Assembly (NCBI RefSeq): GCF_018130765.1
Contig: NZ_JAFCJZ010000021.1
Coordinates: 1 to 64,000 of the forward strand
DNA: 64,000 bases
DNA from: Bradyrhizobium iriomotense
GTDB lineage: Bacteria; Pseudomonadota; Alphaproteobacteria; Rhizobiales; Xanthobacteraceae
Reading direction: 5' to 3'
Every line of letters begins with the position of its first letter. The stretch's first letter is position 1. The position numbers and the translations under genes are program-made. The notes below the pieces were generated by a model. It was given only the letters and a program-made list of their open reading frames with translations. It was not told the origin of the DNA and searched no databases. Shown here piece by piece: positions 16,469 through 25,194 of this stretch.

Positions 16469-17272
16469 TCAACCTTTCGCGCCACCCCACTTCGCCGCCC
16501 GCTTCTCCGCGAACGAGGCCAGCCCTTCCGCGGCCTCCGCGCTCTGGCGCTTGAGCGAATGCAGCTGCACGAGCCGCTTGTAGGCGGCATCGTCCACCGC
16601 CATGCCGCCGAACGAGCTCTCCAGCGCCAGACGCTTGGTCTCGGCCATTGCCTCCGGGCCGTTGGCCAGCAACTGCTCGACCACCTTGTTGCCGGCAGAA
16701 TCGAGATCGGCGAGCGGCACCACCTCGTGCACGAGACCGATGCGGCGGGCGTCTTCGGCGCCAAAGCGCTCGCCGGTGAGCGCGTAGCGGCGGACTTGCC
16801 GTACACTAATGGCGTCGCAGAGCTGCGGGATGATGATCGCGGCGGTCAGGCCCCAGCGCACCTCGGTGATGGAGAACAGGGCGTTGTCCGCGGCAATCAC
16901 GACATCGCAAGCCGCGATCACGCCGGTGCCGCCGCCGAAGCAGCCGCCCTGCACCAGTGCGACCGTCGGGATGGGCAAGGTGTTGAGCCGCTGCACGGCC
17001 TCGAAGGTCGCCCGCGAGGCTGCCTCGTTGGCCTCGGCCGATTGCGGGCGCACACCATTGATCCATTTGAGGTCGGCGCCGGCCTGGAAATGCTTGCCGT
17101 TGCCCCTGAGAACGACGACGCGGAGGTTCGGCTTCTTAGCCAGCTCGTCCATGGCCGCGAGCACGCCTGATATCAAGGCGCCGTCATAGGCGTTGTTAAC
17201 CTCCGGCCGGTTCAACGTGACGGTCGCGACCCCGCGTTCATCGAGGCTCCACAGGACAGGGCTGGCAGTCAT
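16469..17272 (-). CDS. Enoyl-CoA hydratase/isomerase family (methylglutaconyl-CoA hydratase-like)
   Basis: Predicted 267 aa from ATG 17272, which has GGAGG upstream; an upstream ATG at 17305 is less likely. Crotonase fold: VTLNRPEVNNAYDG, LRGNGKHFQAGADLKWI (first oxyanion loop), GGCFGGGTGVIAACDVVIAADN (second) and the acid in SITEVRWGLTAAII. The run of motifs is closest to hydratases of leucine and isoprenoid breakdown. It is not in an operon with other leucine genes here, so the substrate is open. Confidence 0.88.
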   Translation of the reverse strand: MTASPVLWSLDERGVATVTLNRPEVNNAYDGALISGVLAAMDELAKKPNLRVVVLRGNGKHFQAGADLKWINGVRPQSAEANEAASRATFEAVQRLNTLPIPTVALVQGGCFGGGTGVIAACDVVIAADNALFSITEVRWGLTAAIIIPQLCDAISVRQVRRYALTGERFGAEDARRIGLVHEVVPLADLDSAGNKVVEQLLANGPEAMAETKRLALESSFGGMAVDDAAYKRLVQLHSLKRQSAEAAEGLASFAEKRAAKWGGAKG

Positions 17273-17426
17273 CGGCGATCCTCCGGTTGTTTGTTTGCCA
17301 CGCACTATGACCGAGGCAGTGCATGCCGATCCATATCTTTCCGGCGTAGGGCGGCCGCGTCCACCGCATGGCGGCTTGTGTCATGCTGTCTCCGGGCGGC
17401 ACCATGGGATCAGGGACGGGACATAC

Positions 17427-18401
17427 ATGCGCATCTGCATTTTCGGCGCGGGCGCCGTCGGCAGCCACATTGCGATACGGCTGGCGCGCGCCGGCCATGA
17501 GGTCTCATGCGTGATGCGCGGCGCGCATCTGGAAGCGGTGCGCGCGAACGGCCTCAAGCTGCGGGTCGGCGATTCCGAGGTTTCCGCCAAGGTGAACGCG
17601 TCAGGGGATCCGGCCCAGCTCGGCCCGCAGGACGTCGTGATCTCCACGCTGAAGGCGACCGCGCTGACGGGGCTGGTCTCCAGCATCAAGCCGCTGCTCC
17701 AGGACGACACGGCCATCGTGTTCGCGCAGAACGGCATTCCCTGGTGGTACGGTATCGGCCTGCCGCCCCGGCACCCGACACCGCCGGACATTTCCTTCCT
17801 CGATCCCGGCGGCCGCCTGCGCGCCTGCATTCCGAAAGAGCGGATCGTCGGCGGCGTCATCTTCTCCTCCAACGAGGTGACCGCGCCCGGTGTCGTGCAG
17901 AACCTCACGCCGGACCGCAACCGCCTCCTGATCGGCGAATGCGACGACCGCAATTGCGAGCGCATCACCAAGCTGCGCAACGTCTTCAACGACGCCCGGC
18001 TGGAATCGCCGCCGGTGGCGGAGATCCGGGAGGCGATCTGGTCAAAGCTGCTGACCAACATGTCGCTGTCCGTGCTATGCCTGCTCACCGGCCAGACCGC
18101 GCGCGGCGTGCGCGACGACCCCGCTTTCGCCGAGGTCATTCCGCGCATGCTGAACGAGGCCAACGACATCGCTCAGCACTTCATCCCCGAGGTCAAGCGC
18201 GTCACGCGCAGCGGCCCCGCTCCCAACCACAAGCCGTCGCTGCTGCAGGATTACGAGCTCGGCCGCGCCATGGAGATCGACGTGCTGGTGAAGGCGCCTG
18301 CCGCCTTCGCGCGCACCGCCGGCCTGTCGACGCCGACGCTCGACCTGATCGCCGCGCTGGCGGTCCAGAAGGCGCGCGACAAGGGGCTTTATTCCGCTTG
18401 A
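17427..18401 (+). CDS. Ketopantoate reductase family oxidoreductase
   Basis: Predicted 324 aa. The long upstream open frame is ignored: ATG 17427 begins directly with the NADP-binding strand MRICIFGAGAVGSHIAIRLA (GxGxxG at 7-12). ApbA/PanE N-terminal domain to about residue 170 (STLKATALTGLVSSIKPLL, FAQNGIPWWYG), then the helical C-terminal domain (EIREAIWSKLLTNMSLSVLCLLTG, with the expected Lys and Asn). Canonical family members reduce 2-dehydropantoate, but many paralogues in soil bacteria act on other 2-oxo acids. A second family member lies at 32405-33412, so at most one is likely to serve pantothenate synthesis. Confidence 0.85.
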   Translation: MRICIFGAGAVGSHIAIRLARAGHEVSCVMRGAHLEAVRANGLKLRVGDSEVSAKVNASGDPAQLGPQDVVISTLKATALTGLVSSIKPLLQDDTAIVFAQNGIPWWYGIGLPPRHPTPPDISFLDPGGRLRACIPKERIVGGVIFSSNEVTAPGVVQNLTPDRNRLLIGECDDRNCERITKLRNVFNDARLESPPVAEIREAIWSKLLTNMSLSVLCLLTGQTARGVRDDPAFAEVIPRMLNEANDIAQHFIPEVKRVTRSGPAPNHKPSLLQDYELGRAMEIDVLVKAPAAFARTAGLSTPTLDLIAALAVQKARDKGLYSA

Positions 18402-18404
18402 ACT

Positions 18405-19082
18405 TCAGGCGATTTGATCGATCCAAGCCGCGAGCGCGTCCAGCACCTCTGTAAGCGCCTCGTCATTGCTGCGGCCGGACTTCTTTAGCACCGCGAAGGA
18501 GTGATCGCCGCCTTCGACCTCATGCAGCGTCGCCTTCGAGCCGAGCCTCGCGATGACGGGCTTGAGGATGTCAAGGTCAGCGAGCTTGTCGCGCGTGCCT
18601 TGCAGGAACAGCATGGGGATTGCGATGCCGGTGAGATGCTCGGCGCGCTCCGCCGATGGCTTGCCGTCGGCATGCAAGGGAAAGCCGAGGAAGGCGAGCC
18701 CTTTGACTCCAGGCAATGGCGACTTGGACTGCGCCTGCGAGGTCATGCGCCCGCCGAACGATTTACCGCCGGCAATGAGCTTAACGCCGGGGCAGAGCCG
18801 CGCTGCCTCCGCGACCGCCGCGCGGATGGCCGCGTGCGCCACCGCCGGCTGGTCCGGGCGCCCGTGTTTCTTTTCCATGTAGAGAAAATTGAAGCGGAAC
18901 GTCGCAATGCCGCGCTCGCCGAGGCCCGCCGCGACCTTCTCCATAAAGGCATGCCGCATGTCAGCACCCGCGCCATGCGCGAGGACGTAACACGCGCGCG
19001 CATTGTCCGGCTGCGTCAGGATCGCCGAGACCGTGCCGGTGCGCTCGATGTCGAGCTTGAGCTCTTGAGTTTTGGTTGCCAC
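18405..19082 (-). CDS. Alpha/beta hydrolase (KANL3/Tex30-like)
   Basis: Predicted about 225 aa from GTG 19082; TTG 19100 is the other possible start. Catalytic triad by motif: Ser108 in GGKSFGGRM, Asp165 in LQGTRDKL, His194 in GGDHSFAV; AHGAGADMRH forms the oxyanion region. The family contains serine hydrolases and dienelactone-hydrolase-like proteins with unknown substrates. It is convergent with the ketopantoate-reductase-like gene (3 bases apart) and divergent from an acyl-CoA dehydrogenase. Confidence 0.8.
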   Translation of the reverse strand: MATKTQELKLDIERTGTVSAILTQPDNARACYVLAHGAGADMRHAFMEKVAAGLGERGIATFRFNFLYMEKKHGRPDQPAVAHAAIRAAVAEAARLCPGVKLIAGGKSFGGRMTSQAQSKSPLPGVKGLAFLGFPLHADGKPSAERAEHLTGIAIPMLFLQGTRDKLADLDILKPVIARLGSKATLHEVEGGDHSFAVLKKSGRSNDEALTEVLDALAAWIDQIA

Positions 19083-19208
19083 AATCAGCCATCCCGACAA
19101 ACGCTGTTACGGCCGCCTTGGTAACGTCACCGGCGCAGCCTGAAAACACAATAATTGTCGCGGCCGGCTGGCCTACCAAGCCGGAACTGCGCATCAACTG
19201 AGGTAACC

Positions 19209-20354
19209 ATGCCCTACCGCTCCTCCTGGATGACCGAAGAGCTCGACGTCTTCCGCGACCAGTTCCGGAAATATCTCGCCAAGGACCTGGCCCCGCACGC
19301 CGAGAAATGGCGCGAGCAGAAGATGGTCGACCGCTTCGCCTGGCGCGGCCTCGGCGAGATGGGCGCGCTGCTGGCGAGCGTGCCGGAGGAATATGGCGGC
19401 CTGGGCGCGACCTTCGCCTATGACGCCGCGGTGCTCGATGACCTCGAGAGCACGGTGCCGGAGCTGACGACCGGCGTCTCCGTGCACAGCGCCATCGTCG
19501 CGCATTACATCCTCAACTACGGCTCGGAGGAGCAGAAGAAGCGCTGGCTGCCGAAGATGGCGAGCGGAGAGATGGTCGGCGCCATTGCCATGACCGAGCC
19601 CGGCACCGGCTCGGACCTGCAAGCCGTCAAGACCACCGCGAAGAAGCAGGGCAATTCCTACGTCATCAACGGCCAGAAGACTTTTATTACCAACGGCCAG
19701 GCCGCCGATCTCGTCATCGTGGTCGCGCGCACCGGCGAGGCCGGCGCCAAAGGCATTTCGCTGATCGTGGTCGAGACCGAAGGCGCGGACGGTTACAAGC
19801 GCGGGCGCAACCTCGACAAGATCGGGCTGCACGCCTCCGACACGTCAGAGCTGTTCTTCGACAATGTGACCGTGCCGCCGGAAAACCTGCTCGGCAAGGA
19901 AGAGGGCCAGGGCTTTGTCCAGCTGATGCAGCAATTGCCGCAGGAGCGTCTCGCGCTCGCGGTCGGCGCTGTCGCCGCGATGGAGCGCGCCGTAAAACTC
20001 ACCACCGAGTACACCAAGGAGCGGAAGGCCTTCGGCAAGCCGCTGCTGGACTTCCAGAACACCGCCTTCACCCTCGCCGAGCGCAAGACCGAGGCGATGA
20101 TCGCCCGCGTCTTCGTCGACTGGTGCATCGAGCGGCTGGTCGCAAAAGACCTCGACACCGTGACGGCGTCGATGGCGAAATACTGGTGCTCGGACAAGCA
20201 GGTCCAGACCGCCGACGAATGCCTGCAGCTGTTCGGCGGCTACGGCTACATGCAGGAATACCCGATCTCGCGCATCTTCATCGATTCCCGCATCCAGAAG
20301 ATCTATGGCGGCACCAACGAGATCATGAAGCTGTTGATCGCGAGGTCGCTGTAG
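19209..20354 (+). CDS. Acyl-CoA dehydrogenase
   Basis: Predicted 381 aa from ATG 19209 (GAGGTAACC just ahead); an in-frame upstream start at 19155 is rejected. Three-domain ACAD: helical N-terminus, middle domain AMTEPGTGSDLQAVKTTAKK that shields FAD, and C-terminal helices with QTADECLQLFGGYGYMQEYPISRIFID. The end reads KIYGGTNEIMKLLIARSL: glycine stands where medium-chain enzymes carry the catalytic Glu, as in long-chain/isovaleryl-type members whose base lies elsewhere. The role is the first oxidation step of a fatty or branched acyl-CoA, with electrons going to ETF. Single gene, convergent with a LysR gene. Confidence 0.92.
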   Translation: MPYRSSWMTEELDVFRDQFRKYLAKDLAPHAEKWREQKMVDRFAWRGLGEMGALLASVPEEYGGLGATFAYDAAVLDDLESTVPELTTGVSVHSAIVAHYILNYGSEEQKKRWLPKMASGEMVGAIAMTEPGTGSDLQAVKTTAKKQGNSYVINGQKTFITNGQAADLVIVVARTGEAGAKGISLIVVETEGADGYKRGRNLDKIGLHASDTSELFFDNVTVPPENLLGKEEGQGFVQLMQQLPQERLALAVGAVAAMERAVKLTTEYTKERKAFGKPLLDFQNTAFTLAERKTEAMIARVFVDWCIERLVAKDLDTVTASMAKYWCSDKQVQTADECLQLFGGYGYMQEYPISRIFIDSRIQKIYGGTNEIMKLLIARSL

Positions 20355-20361
20355 AGGGCCG

Positions 20362-21246
20362 CTACCTCATCCGCTTGTCGGCGGCGATGAAGTCGATGAA
20401 GGTCCTCACCTTTGCGGAGAGATATTTGCGGCTCGGATAGACCGCGAACAGCTTTCCGACGAAGACGATGTGCCCGGGCATGACGTGCTCCAGACGTCCC
20501 GCGGCGATGTCCTCAGCGACCAGCCATTTCGGCAGGAAGGCGAGGCCCATGCCTTCCAGCGCCGCCATGTGCAGCAGCGTTTCGTTGCCGCTGCGCAGCA
20601 CCGGGTTGAGCTTGACGGTCTCGGGGCCGTGCTCGCCCTCGAAGGAGAAGCTCTCGCCCGGATAAAGCGCGTAGTGCAACAGGGCCTGGCCGGAGAGATC
20701 GGCGAACGTCTTCGGACGGCCCGCGCGTTTGAGGTAGGCGGGGGCGGCAACCATGTAGAACGGAACGCCGGTGATGGGGCGCGCGATCAGCGCCTCATCA
20801 GGTGCGCCCGTCGCACGCAAGGCGAGATCAAAACCCTCCTCGACCAGATTGACGAGGCGCCCGCTGAGATCGATGTCGAGGCGCACCTCCGGGTAGCGGG
20901 CCTGGTAGTCCGCGAGCACGCTCGCGAAGATCGTGTTCGCTATCCACACCGGCGCGGTCAGCCGCAGCGTGCCGCGCGGGACGACGGTCGCCTTGCTGAC
21001 GGCGGCTTCGACCTCGTCGAGCGAATCCAGCATCTGCCGCGCCTGCTCGAAATAGAGCGCGCCGCTTTCGCTCAGGCTGACGCGCCGGCTGGTCCGGTTG
21101 AGCAGCCGCGTGCCCAGCCGCTTCTCGAGCTGCATGACGTGCTTGCTCGCCATGGCGGGGGAGATGCGCAGACGCTGCGCCGCGGTCGCAAAGCTCTTCA
21201 GCTCCGCGACCAGGCAAAACACCCTCATGCTGACCAGAGAATCCAT
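20362..21246 (-). CDS. LysR family transcriptional regulator
   Basis: Predicted 294 aa. HTH at the N-terminus (MRVFCLVAELKSFATAAQRLRISPAMASKHVMQLEKRLGTRLLNRT) followed by the substrate-binding domain (GTLRLTAPVWIANTIFASVL, RPITGVPFYMVAAPAYL). Proteins of this sort regulate a divergent neighbour; the divergent gene is the DoxX protein at 21350, with a 103-base gap that contains TATAAT at 21287-21292. It probably controls the DoxX / DsrE / TlpA group. The effector is unknown. Confidence 0.9.
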   Translation of the reverse strand: MDSLVSMRVFCLVAELKSFATAAQRLRISPAMASKHVMQLEKRLGTRLLNRTSRRVSLSESGALYFEQARQMLDSLDEVEAAVSKATVVPRGTLRLTAPVWIANTIFASVLADYQARYPEVRLDIDLSGRLVNLVEEGFDLALRATGAPDEALIARPITGVPFYMVAAPAYLKRAGRPKTFADLSGQALLHYALYPGESFSFEGEHGPETVKLNPVLRSGNETLLHMAALEGMGLAFLPKWLVAEDIAAGRLEHVMPGHIVFVGKLFAVYPSRKYLSAKVRTFIDFIAADKRMR

Positions 21247-21349
21247 GAGATCATCAACATCCAGGAAAGGAACCTATCCCGGAAGATATAATGATCAAAA
21301 ACGGAGAAACCATCAAATGGTGGCAACCCTCACATTCCGGAGAACCACC

Positions 21350-21778
21350 ATGTCCACCACCACCCTCGAGACCCCCACCCCCGGCCGCGCCCTTCGCATC
21401 GGCCTCTGGGCTGCGCAGGTCGTCCTTGCCTTCGTTTTCATCTCGGCGGGGTTCGTCAAGCTGACCACCCCGATTCCCCAGCTGGCGGCGATGATGCCGT
21501 GGGCCGGGCAGTATTCCGAAACGTTCGTCCGCTCCATCGCGCTGGTCGATCTCGCCGGCGGGATCGGCATCCTGTTGCCGGCGCTGACGCGGATCCTGCC
21601 GCGGCTGACGGTGCTCGCCGCGCTCGGCTGCTCGGTGCTGCAGGTGATTGCGCTGGTCTTCCACCTCTCGCGCGGCGAAGCTGCGGTGACACCGCTCAAT
21701 GTCGTCCTGCTGGCCCTCAGCCTGTTCGTGCTGTGGGGACGCAACAGCAAGGCCCCGATCGCGCCGCGCCAGTTCTGA
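21350..21778 (+). CDS. DoxX family membrane protein
   Basis: Predicted 142 aa from ATG 21350, preceded by CCGGAGAACCACC. Four membrane helices: LWAAQVVLAFVFISAGFVKL, the FVRSIALVDLAGGIGILLPAL pair, LAALGCSVLQVIALVFHL and PLNVVLLALSLFVLWG. DoxX/DoxD relatives couple thiosulfate or thiol oxidation to quinones, or serve redox stress roles. First gene of a same-strand trio with a DsrE-like and a thioredoxin-like protein (20-base gap, then an 8-base overlap), so a sulfur- or thiol-redox role is inferred. Confidence 0.82.
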   Translation: MSTTTLETPTPGRALRIGLWAAQVVLAFVFISAGFVKLTTPIPQLAAMMPWAGQYSETFVRSIALVDLAGGIGILLPALTRILPRLTVLAALGCSVLQVIALVFHLSRGEAAVTPLNVVLLALSLFVLWGRNSKAPIAPRQF

Positions 21779-21797
21779 CCGGCTAGGCACCGCGGCC

Positions 21798-22259
21798 ATG
21801 ATCTCTGCCAACGGATGGTCCCGCAGGGGCCTGCTCGCCGGCACCGCGATCCTCACGGCCGGCGGCGCCGCCGCGGCCAAGGAGGATCGTCTCGCCGACG
21901 GCGTCGTCATCCTGATCGATAGCAACGAGCCCTATGTCATGGGTCATGCGATCAGCTATTCGGCCAACCTCGCCAAGCATTTTGCCGACAAGGGCGCGCG
22001 GCTGCTGATCGAGGTCGTCGCCAACGGCAAGGGCATCGACGTCTTTCGCGCCGACAAGACCCCGCTGGTCGAGCCACTCGCGACGCTGCGGCAGTCGCTA
22101 CCCAATCTCACCTACAGCATGTGCGCCTCGTCAAAGACGATCGCGGAGGCCAAGGAGCAGATCTCCATCCCGCTGATCCCAGGCGCGAGCCTCGTGCCGT
22201 TCGGGATCGGCCGCGTCGTCGATCTGCAATTGAAGGGCTGGGCCTATATCCATGCATGA
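21798..22259 (+). CDS. Exported DsrE-fold protein
   Basis: Predicted 153 aa. N-terminus has a twin-arginine-like export signal (SRRGLLAGTAILTAGGAAAA). The mature part reads VVILIDSNEPYVMGHAISYSANLAKHFADKGARLLIEVVANGKGIDVF, the alpha/beta layout of DsrE/DsrF-like proteins, with a single cysteine C109 in TYSMCASSKTIAEAKE at the place where sulfur-carrying members hold their active Cys. It overlaps the TlpA-like gene by 8 bases. It may carry persulfide sulfur in the periplasm; this is inference from fold and context. Confidence 0.7.
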   Translation: MISANGWSRRGLLAGTAILTAGGAAAAKEDRLADGVVILIDSNEPYVMGHAISYSANLAKHFADKGARLLIEVVANGKGIDVFRADKTPLVEPLATLRQSLPNLTYSMCASSKTIAEAKEQISIPLIPGASLVPFGIGRVVDLQLKGWAYIHA

Positions 22260-22845
22260 CGAAGCGCGTGAAGGCGTTGCGCTGTCGCGGCGATCGATCC
22301 TGATGGCCGCGGCCGCCTCTCTCGCTGTCCCGCACGCCGGCCGCGCGCAGGACAACTGGCCGCCTGTGTTCGAGGCCGGCCGCAGCCAGTTCACGGTGGT
22401 CCGTCCGCGCGCGATGATGCCACAACTCAGGCTCCAGGATGTGCACGGCCGGGATGCGATCGTGACGGCGAAGCCGGCCCGCATCACACTGGTGAACTTC
22501 TGGGCGACCTGGTGCGCGGCCTGCAAGCTCGATCTGCCGATGTTGGCAAGCCTTGCGGCCTCGCGGCCCGACCGGCTCGACATTGTTGCGATCTGCACGG
22601 ACACCAAGGACATCCGCAAGATCCGCGCATTTCTCGGCGGCCTTACCGTGCAGAACCTCGCCTGCTATGTCGATGCTTACGGCGCGGCGGCCGAAGCATC
22701 GGCCGCGATGTTCTCGCTCGTCGGCATGCCCATCACCTATCTGGTCGGAACGAGCAGCCGCGTCGAGGGCTACATCGCGGGCGCACCCGACTGGCTTTCA
22801 CCAGCGGGCGCGCGGCTGCTGCAGTTCTATCGCGAGCAGGGTTAG
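22252..22845 (+). CDS. TlpA-like periplasmic thioredoxin
   Basis: Predicted 197 aa. Twin-arginine-like signal (SRRSILMAAAASLAVPHAG) at 12-30. Thioredoxin-fold core with VNFWATWCAACKLDLPML: active site C88-A-A-C91 in place of the common CxPC, then KIRAFLGGLTVQNLACYVDAYG and the cis-Pro loop GMPITYLVG. It belongs to the redoxin/TlpA class that reduces exported dithiols. Coupled to the DsrE-like gene, so it probably reduces that protein or its product. Convergent with the amidohydrolase gene, 8 bases away. Confidence 0.8.
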   Translation: MHDEAREGVALSRRSILMAAAASLAVPHAGRAQDNWPPVFEAGRSQFTVVRPRAMMPQLRLQDVHGRDAIVTAKPARITLVNFWATWCAACKLDLPMLASLAASRPDRLDIVAICTDTKDIRKIRAFLGGLTVQNLACYVDAYGAAAEASAAMFSLVGMPITYLVGTSSRVEGYIAGAPDWLSPAGARLLQFYREQG

Positions 22846-22852
22846 TGCCGTC

Positions 22853-23992
22853 TCAGCTCGGATGCCACCAGCGGCCGCCGATGACGACGCCCTCCGAGAC
22901 AATCTTCCTGTCGCCGATCAGGTGCTCGCCGACGACGTCCTCATAGTCGAACTGGCCCTGCTTGACGGAAATCAGCGTGGCGTCACCGACGCTGCCGGGC
23001 TTGAGGCTGCCAAGCTCGGGGCGGCGCAGCGCCATCGCCGCGTTCACCGTCGACGCCGCCACCACATCGGACAGCTCCATGCCCATGCAGAGGAACTTCG
23101 ACATGGTCGTCACCTGATCAAAGGCGGGGCCGTCGATGCAGAGCTGGTGGATGTCGGAGGAGATCGTGTCCGGATAGAAGCCGTTGGCGAGCATCGCGCG
23201 CGCGGTCTTGAACGCGAACGAGCCCTTGCCGTGGCCGATATCGAACAGCACGCCGCGCTCACGCGCGTCCAGCACCACGTTCTTCACCGTGCCCTGCGCA
23301 GTCGCCGGCGTATTCGGGAACGGACGGAACGCATGGGTGAGAACGTCGCCGGGACGCAGGCGCGCGAGCACCTCCTCATAGCTCGGCGGCGGATGGTCGA
23401 TATGCGCCATCAGGGGCATGCCGACCTCGTTGGCGACCTCGAGCGCGATCTCGAGCGGCACCAGCCCCGAGGTGCCCGAAGAATGCAAGCCCACGCGCAC
23501 CTTGATGCCGACGATGAGATCGCGGTTGGCATCGGCCACCTTGGCCGCCTCGATCGGATTCATCAATCGCAGCTCCTCGCTCTCGCCGACCATGATCCGG
23601 TGCGAGAAGCCGAAGATGCCGGCATGCGAGACGTGCAAATAAGCGAGGATGCGGACCTGGCTCGGCTCGATCACGTGCTTGCGGAAGCCGGCGAAATTGC
23701 CGGGCCCGGCACTGCCGGTGTCCACCGCCGTAGTGACGCCGGACAGGCGGCAGAATTCCTCTGCGTCGATACCGAGCGAGGTGCCGCCCCAGTAGACATG
23801 GGTGTGCAGATCGATCAGCCCCGGCGTGACGATGTATTTCGAAACGTCGCGCACATCTGTGCCCGGATCGGCCTTGAGCCCAGTGCCGATCGCGGCGACC
23901 TTGCCGCCCGAAAATGCGACATCCGTCACGGCATCGAGCTTCTGGGAGGGGTCAACGACCCTTCCGCCGCGCAGGATCAAGTCAAAAGGCAT
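22853..23992 (-). CDS. Amidohydrolase/deacetylase family metallohydrolase
   Basis: Predicted 379 aa from ATG 23992 with CCGGAG upstream; an open extension to 24208 lacks family features. Metal-dependent TIM barrel: DLILRGGRVVDPSQKLDAVTDVAF, GLIDLHTHVYWGG (metal-binding HxH), a probable carboxylated Lys in IVGIKVRVGLHSSG, further metal His in MAHIDHPPPSYEE, and TISSDIHQLC near the end. The pattern is that of dihydroorotase-like enzymes annotated as amidohydrolase/deacetylase; real substrates range over N-acyl amino acids and cyclic amides. Not D-aminoacylase by order of motifs. Single gene. Confidence 0.85.
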   Translation of the reverse strand: MPFDLILRGGRVVDPSQKLDAVTDVAFSGGKVAAIGTGLKADPGTDVRDVSKYIVTPGLIDLHTHVYWGGTSLGIDAEEFCRLSGVTTAVDTGSAGPGNFAGFRKHVIEPSQVRILAYLHVSHAGIFGFSHRIMVGESEELRLMNPIEAAKVADANRDLIVGIKVRVGLHSSGTSGLVPLEIALEVANEVGMPLMAHIDHPPPSYEEVLARLRPGDVLTHAFRPFPNTPATAQGTVKNVVLDARERGVLFDIGHGKGSFAFKTARAMLANGFYPDTISSDIHQLCIDGPAFDQVTTMSKFLCMGMELSDVVAASTVNAAMALRRPELGSLKPGSVGDATLISVKQGQFDYEDVVGEHLIGDRKIVSEGVVIGGRWWHPS

Positions 23993-24353
23993 TCTGGTCT
24001 CCGGATAACGCTGTGAGGCGGCTGACCGCAAGTCAGCCGAAAGGAAGGAAGCCTCCACTTCTAGCAATTTTTGCGCCGGACGGCCGAAAAAGCGTGAGCA
24101 CTGCTTGGCGAAGAAGCCGGGCTGGATTGACTTGAACACTCGGGGCGCATGTCGCGACTGTGTTGACGCTTCCCAGGCCGCCACTGCCCCGACAATCATG
24201 TCACTCATTCGTATCTGGGAGCTCGGATACGAATGGCAGCACCGCCTTGTTCTCTTGGCCGCCGATAACGGCGCAGGATGGTCCCACCCTTGAATTTCTC
24301 ACGCCTGCTGATGCAATCTGAGGATGCCAGGCACGGCGGAGGAGGGAAGCCAT
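23993..24353. other. Gene-free AT-richer stretch
   Basis: 361 bases between the amidohydrolase and the membrane protein gene. Base composition drops compared with both sides and stays low to about 25.1 kb. No RNA gene, repeat or convincing promoter was seen. GGAGGAGGGAAG before 24354 is a very strong ribosome site. Confidence 0.4.
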
Positions 24354-25055
24354 ATGAAAAGTCCAGGGGCATTTCGCTTTAGACGGAGGCAAGAAGATAC
24401 AAAGAAGAGTGCGAAACTAGACCTGACGCTCAAAGACCTCGTCTCTTTATTTTTCTCGGCCGGGGCCTTCGTCGTTTCCGGAGTTACTTTCTACTTCAAC
24501 GTTCTGAGCCAGACCGATGAGCTACGGGTCGTCGTCGACCAATTGCCCAGAGTCACGGTCGATATTCTGAGGGACTCACCCGGCGTCTTCGTCGACACGT
24601 CCAACGAAATGAATGTCGTTCTGATCAATTCTGGCAATCGATCGATCGCCGTTCGCGAAATTGGCCTGCGGCTTATTGTTGTAGATGCAGATGCCCCAAA
24701 AACCGGGAAATGCGAGGGAGGCAGGGCTTGGCCTGGCGAAGGGCCGCTCTATGTGCTGGAGGGGAAGAGCACGCGAGCCGCGAAAGTGAAGATTAGACTA
24801 CATCGTGATTTCGATGATGCAGTTCAGCAGGAAGGAGAAGTATATTCATTCGCGGTGTCCAAGAAGGACGTTACCGTACGCGTATGCGCATATATCGGAG
24901 TAGCGACCCCATCAATTGGATACGCTTCCAGCGAGTTTGAGGTGTTGCAGGCTAGCAATTACTCCGGACCTCGGTGGAATATTTCGGAGGACAAAACTGC
25001 CGCGCCGATCTTAGTTCACCGGCATACGGGGACTATCTTTGGCAAGCAACTTTAA
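24354..25055 (+). CDS. Unknown single-span membrane protein
   Basis: Predicted 233 aa from ATG 24354, chosen for the strong GGAGGGAAG 4 bases ahead. Basic N-terminus (RFRRRQEDTKKSAK), one membrane helix at about 29-50 (VSLFFSAGAFVVSGVTFYFNV), then a soluble domain beginning LSQTDELRVVVDQLPRV with predicted beta strands (NVVLINSGNRSIAVREIGLRLIVV, TVRVCAYIGVAT). By the positive-inside rule the large domain is outside the cytoplasm. I recognise no family. Codon use includes more A/T-ending codons than neighbours, a sign of transfer or relaxed selection. It is alone on its strand. Confidence 0.75.
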   Translation: MKSPGAFRFRRRQEDTKKSAKLDLTLKDLVSLFFSAGAFVVSGVTFYFNVLSQTDELRVVVDQLPRVTVDILRDSPGVFVDTSNEMNVVLINSGNRSIAVREIGLRLIVVDADAPKTGKCEGGRAWPGEGPLYVLEGKSTRAAKVKIRLHRDFDDAVQQEGEVYSFAVSKKDVTVRVCAYIGVATPSIGYASSEFEVLQASNYSGPRWNISEDKTAAPILVHRHTGTIFGKQL

Positions 25056-25194
25056 ACAACTCGTCTTCTCAACTCCGGCAAGCACCGGCACCAACCCGCG
25101 GATGAGCTTTCATGCCATCCCTCCCTTCAGACGTTTGAATACTTGATGGAAACATTCCGCCCGCTCCCCGTCGCGGCGAACGTCGTCCGACGAC

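Noticed and set aside
22553..24016. 487-codon + strand frame opposite the amidohydrolase
   Set aside because: Antisense shadow; the amidohydrolase has motifs and a ribosome site.
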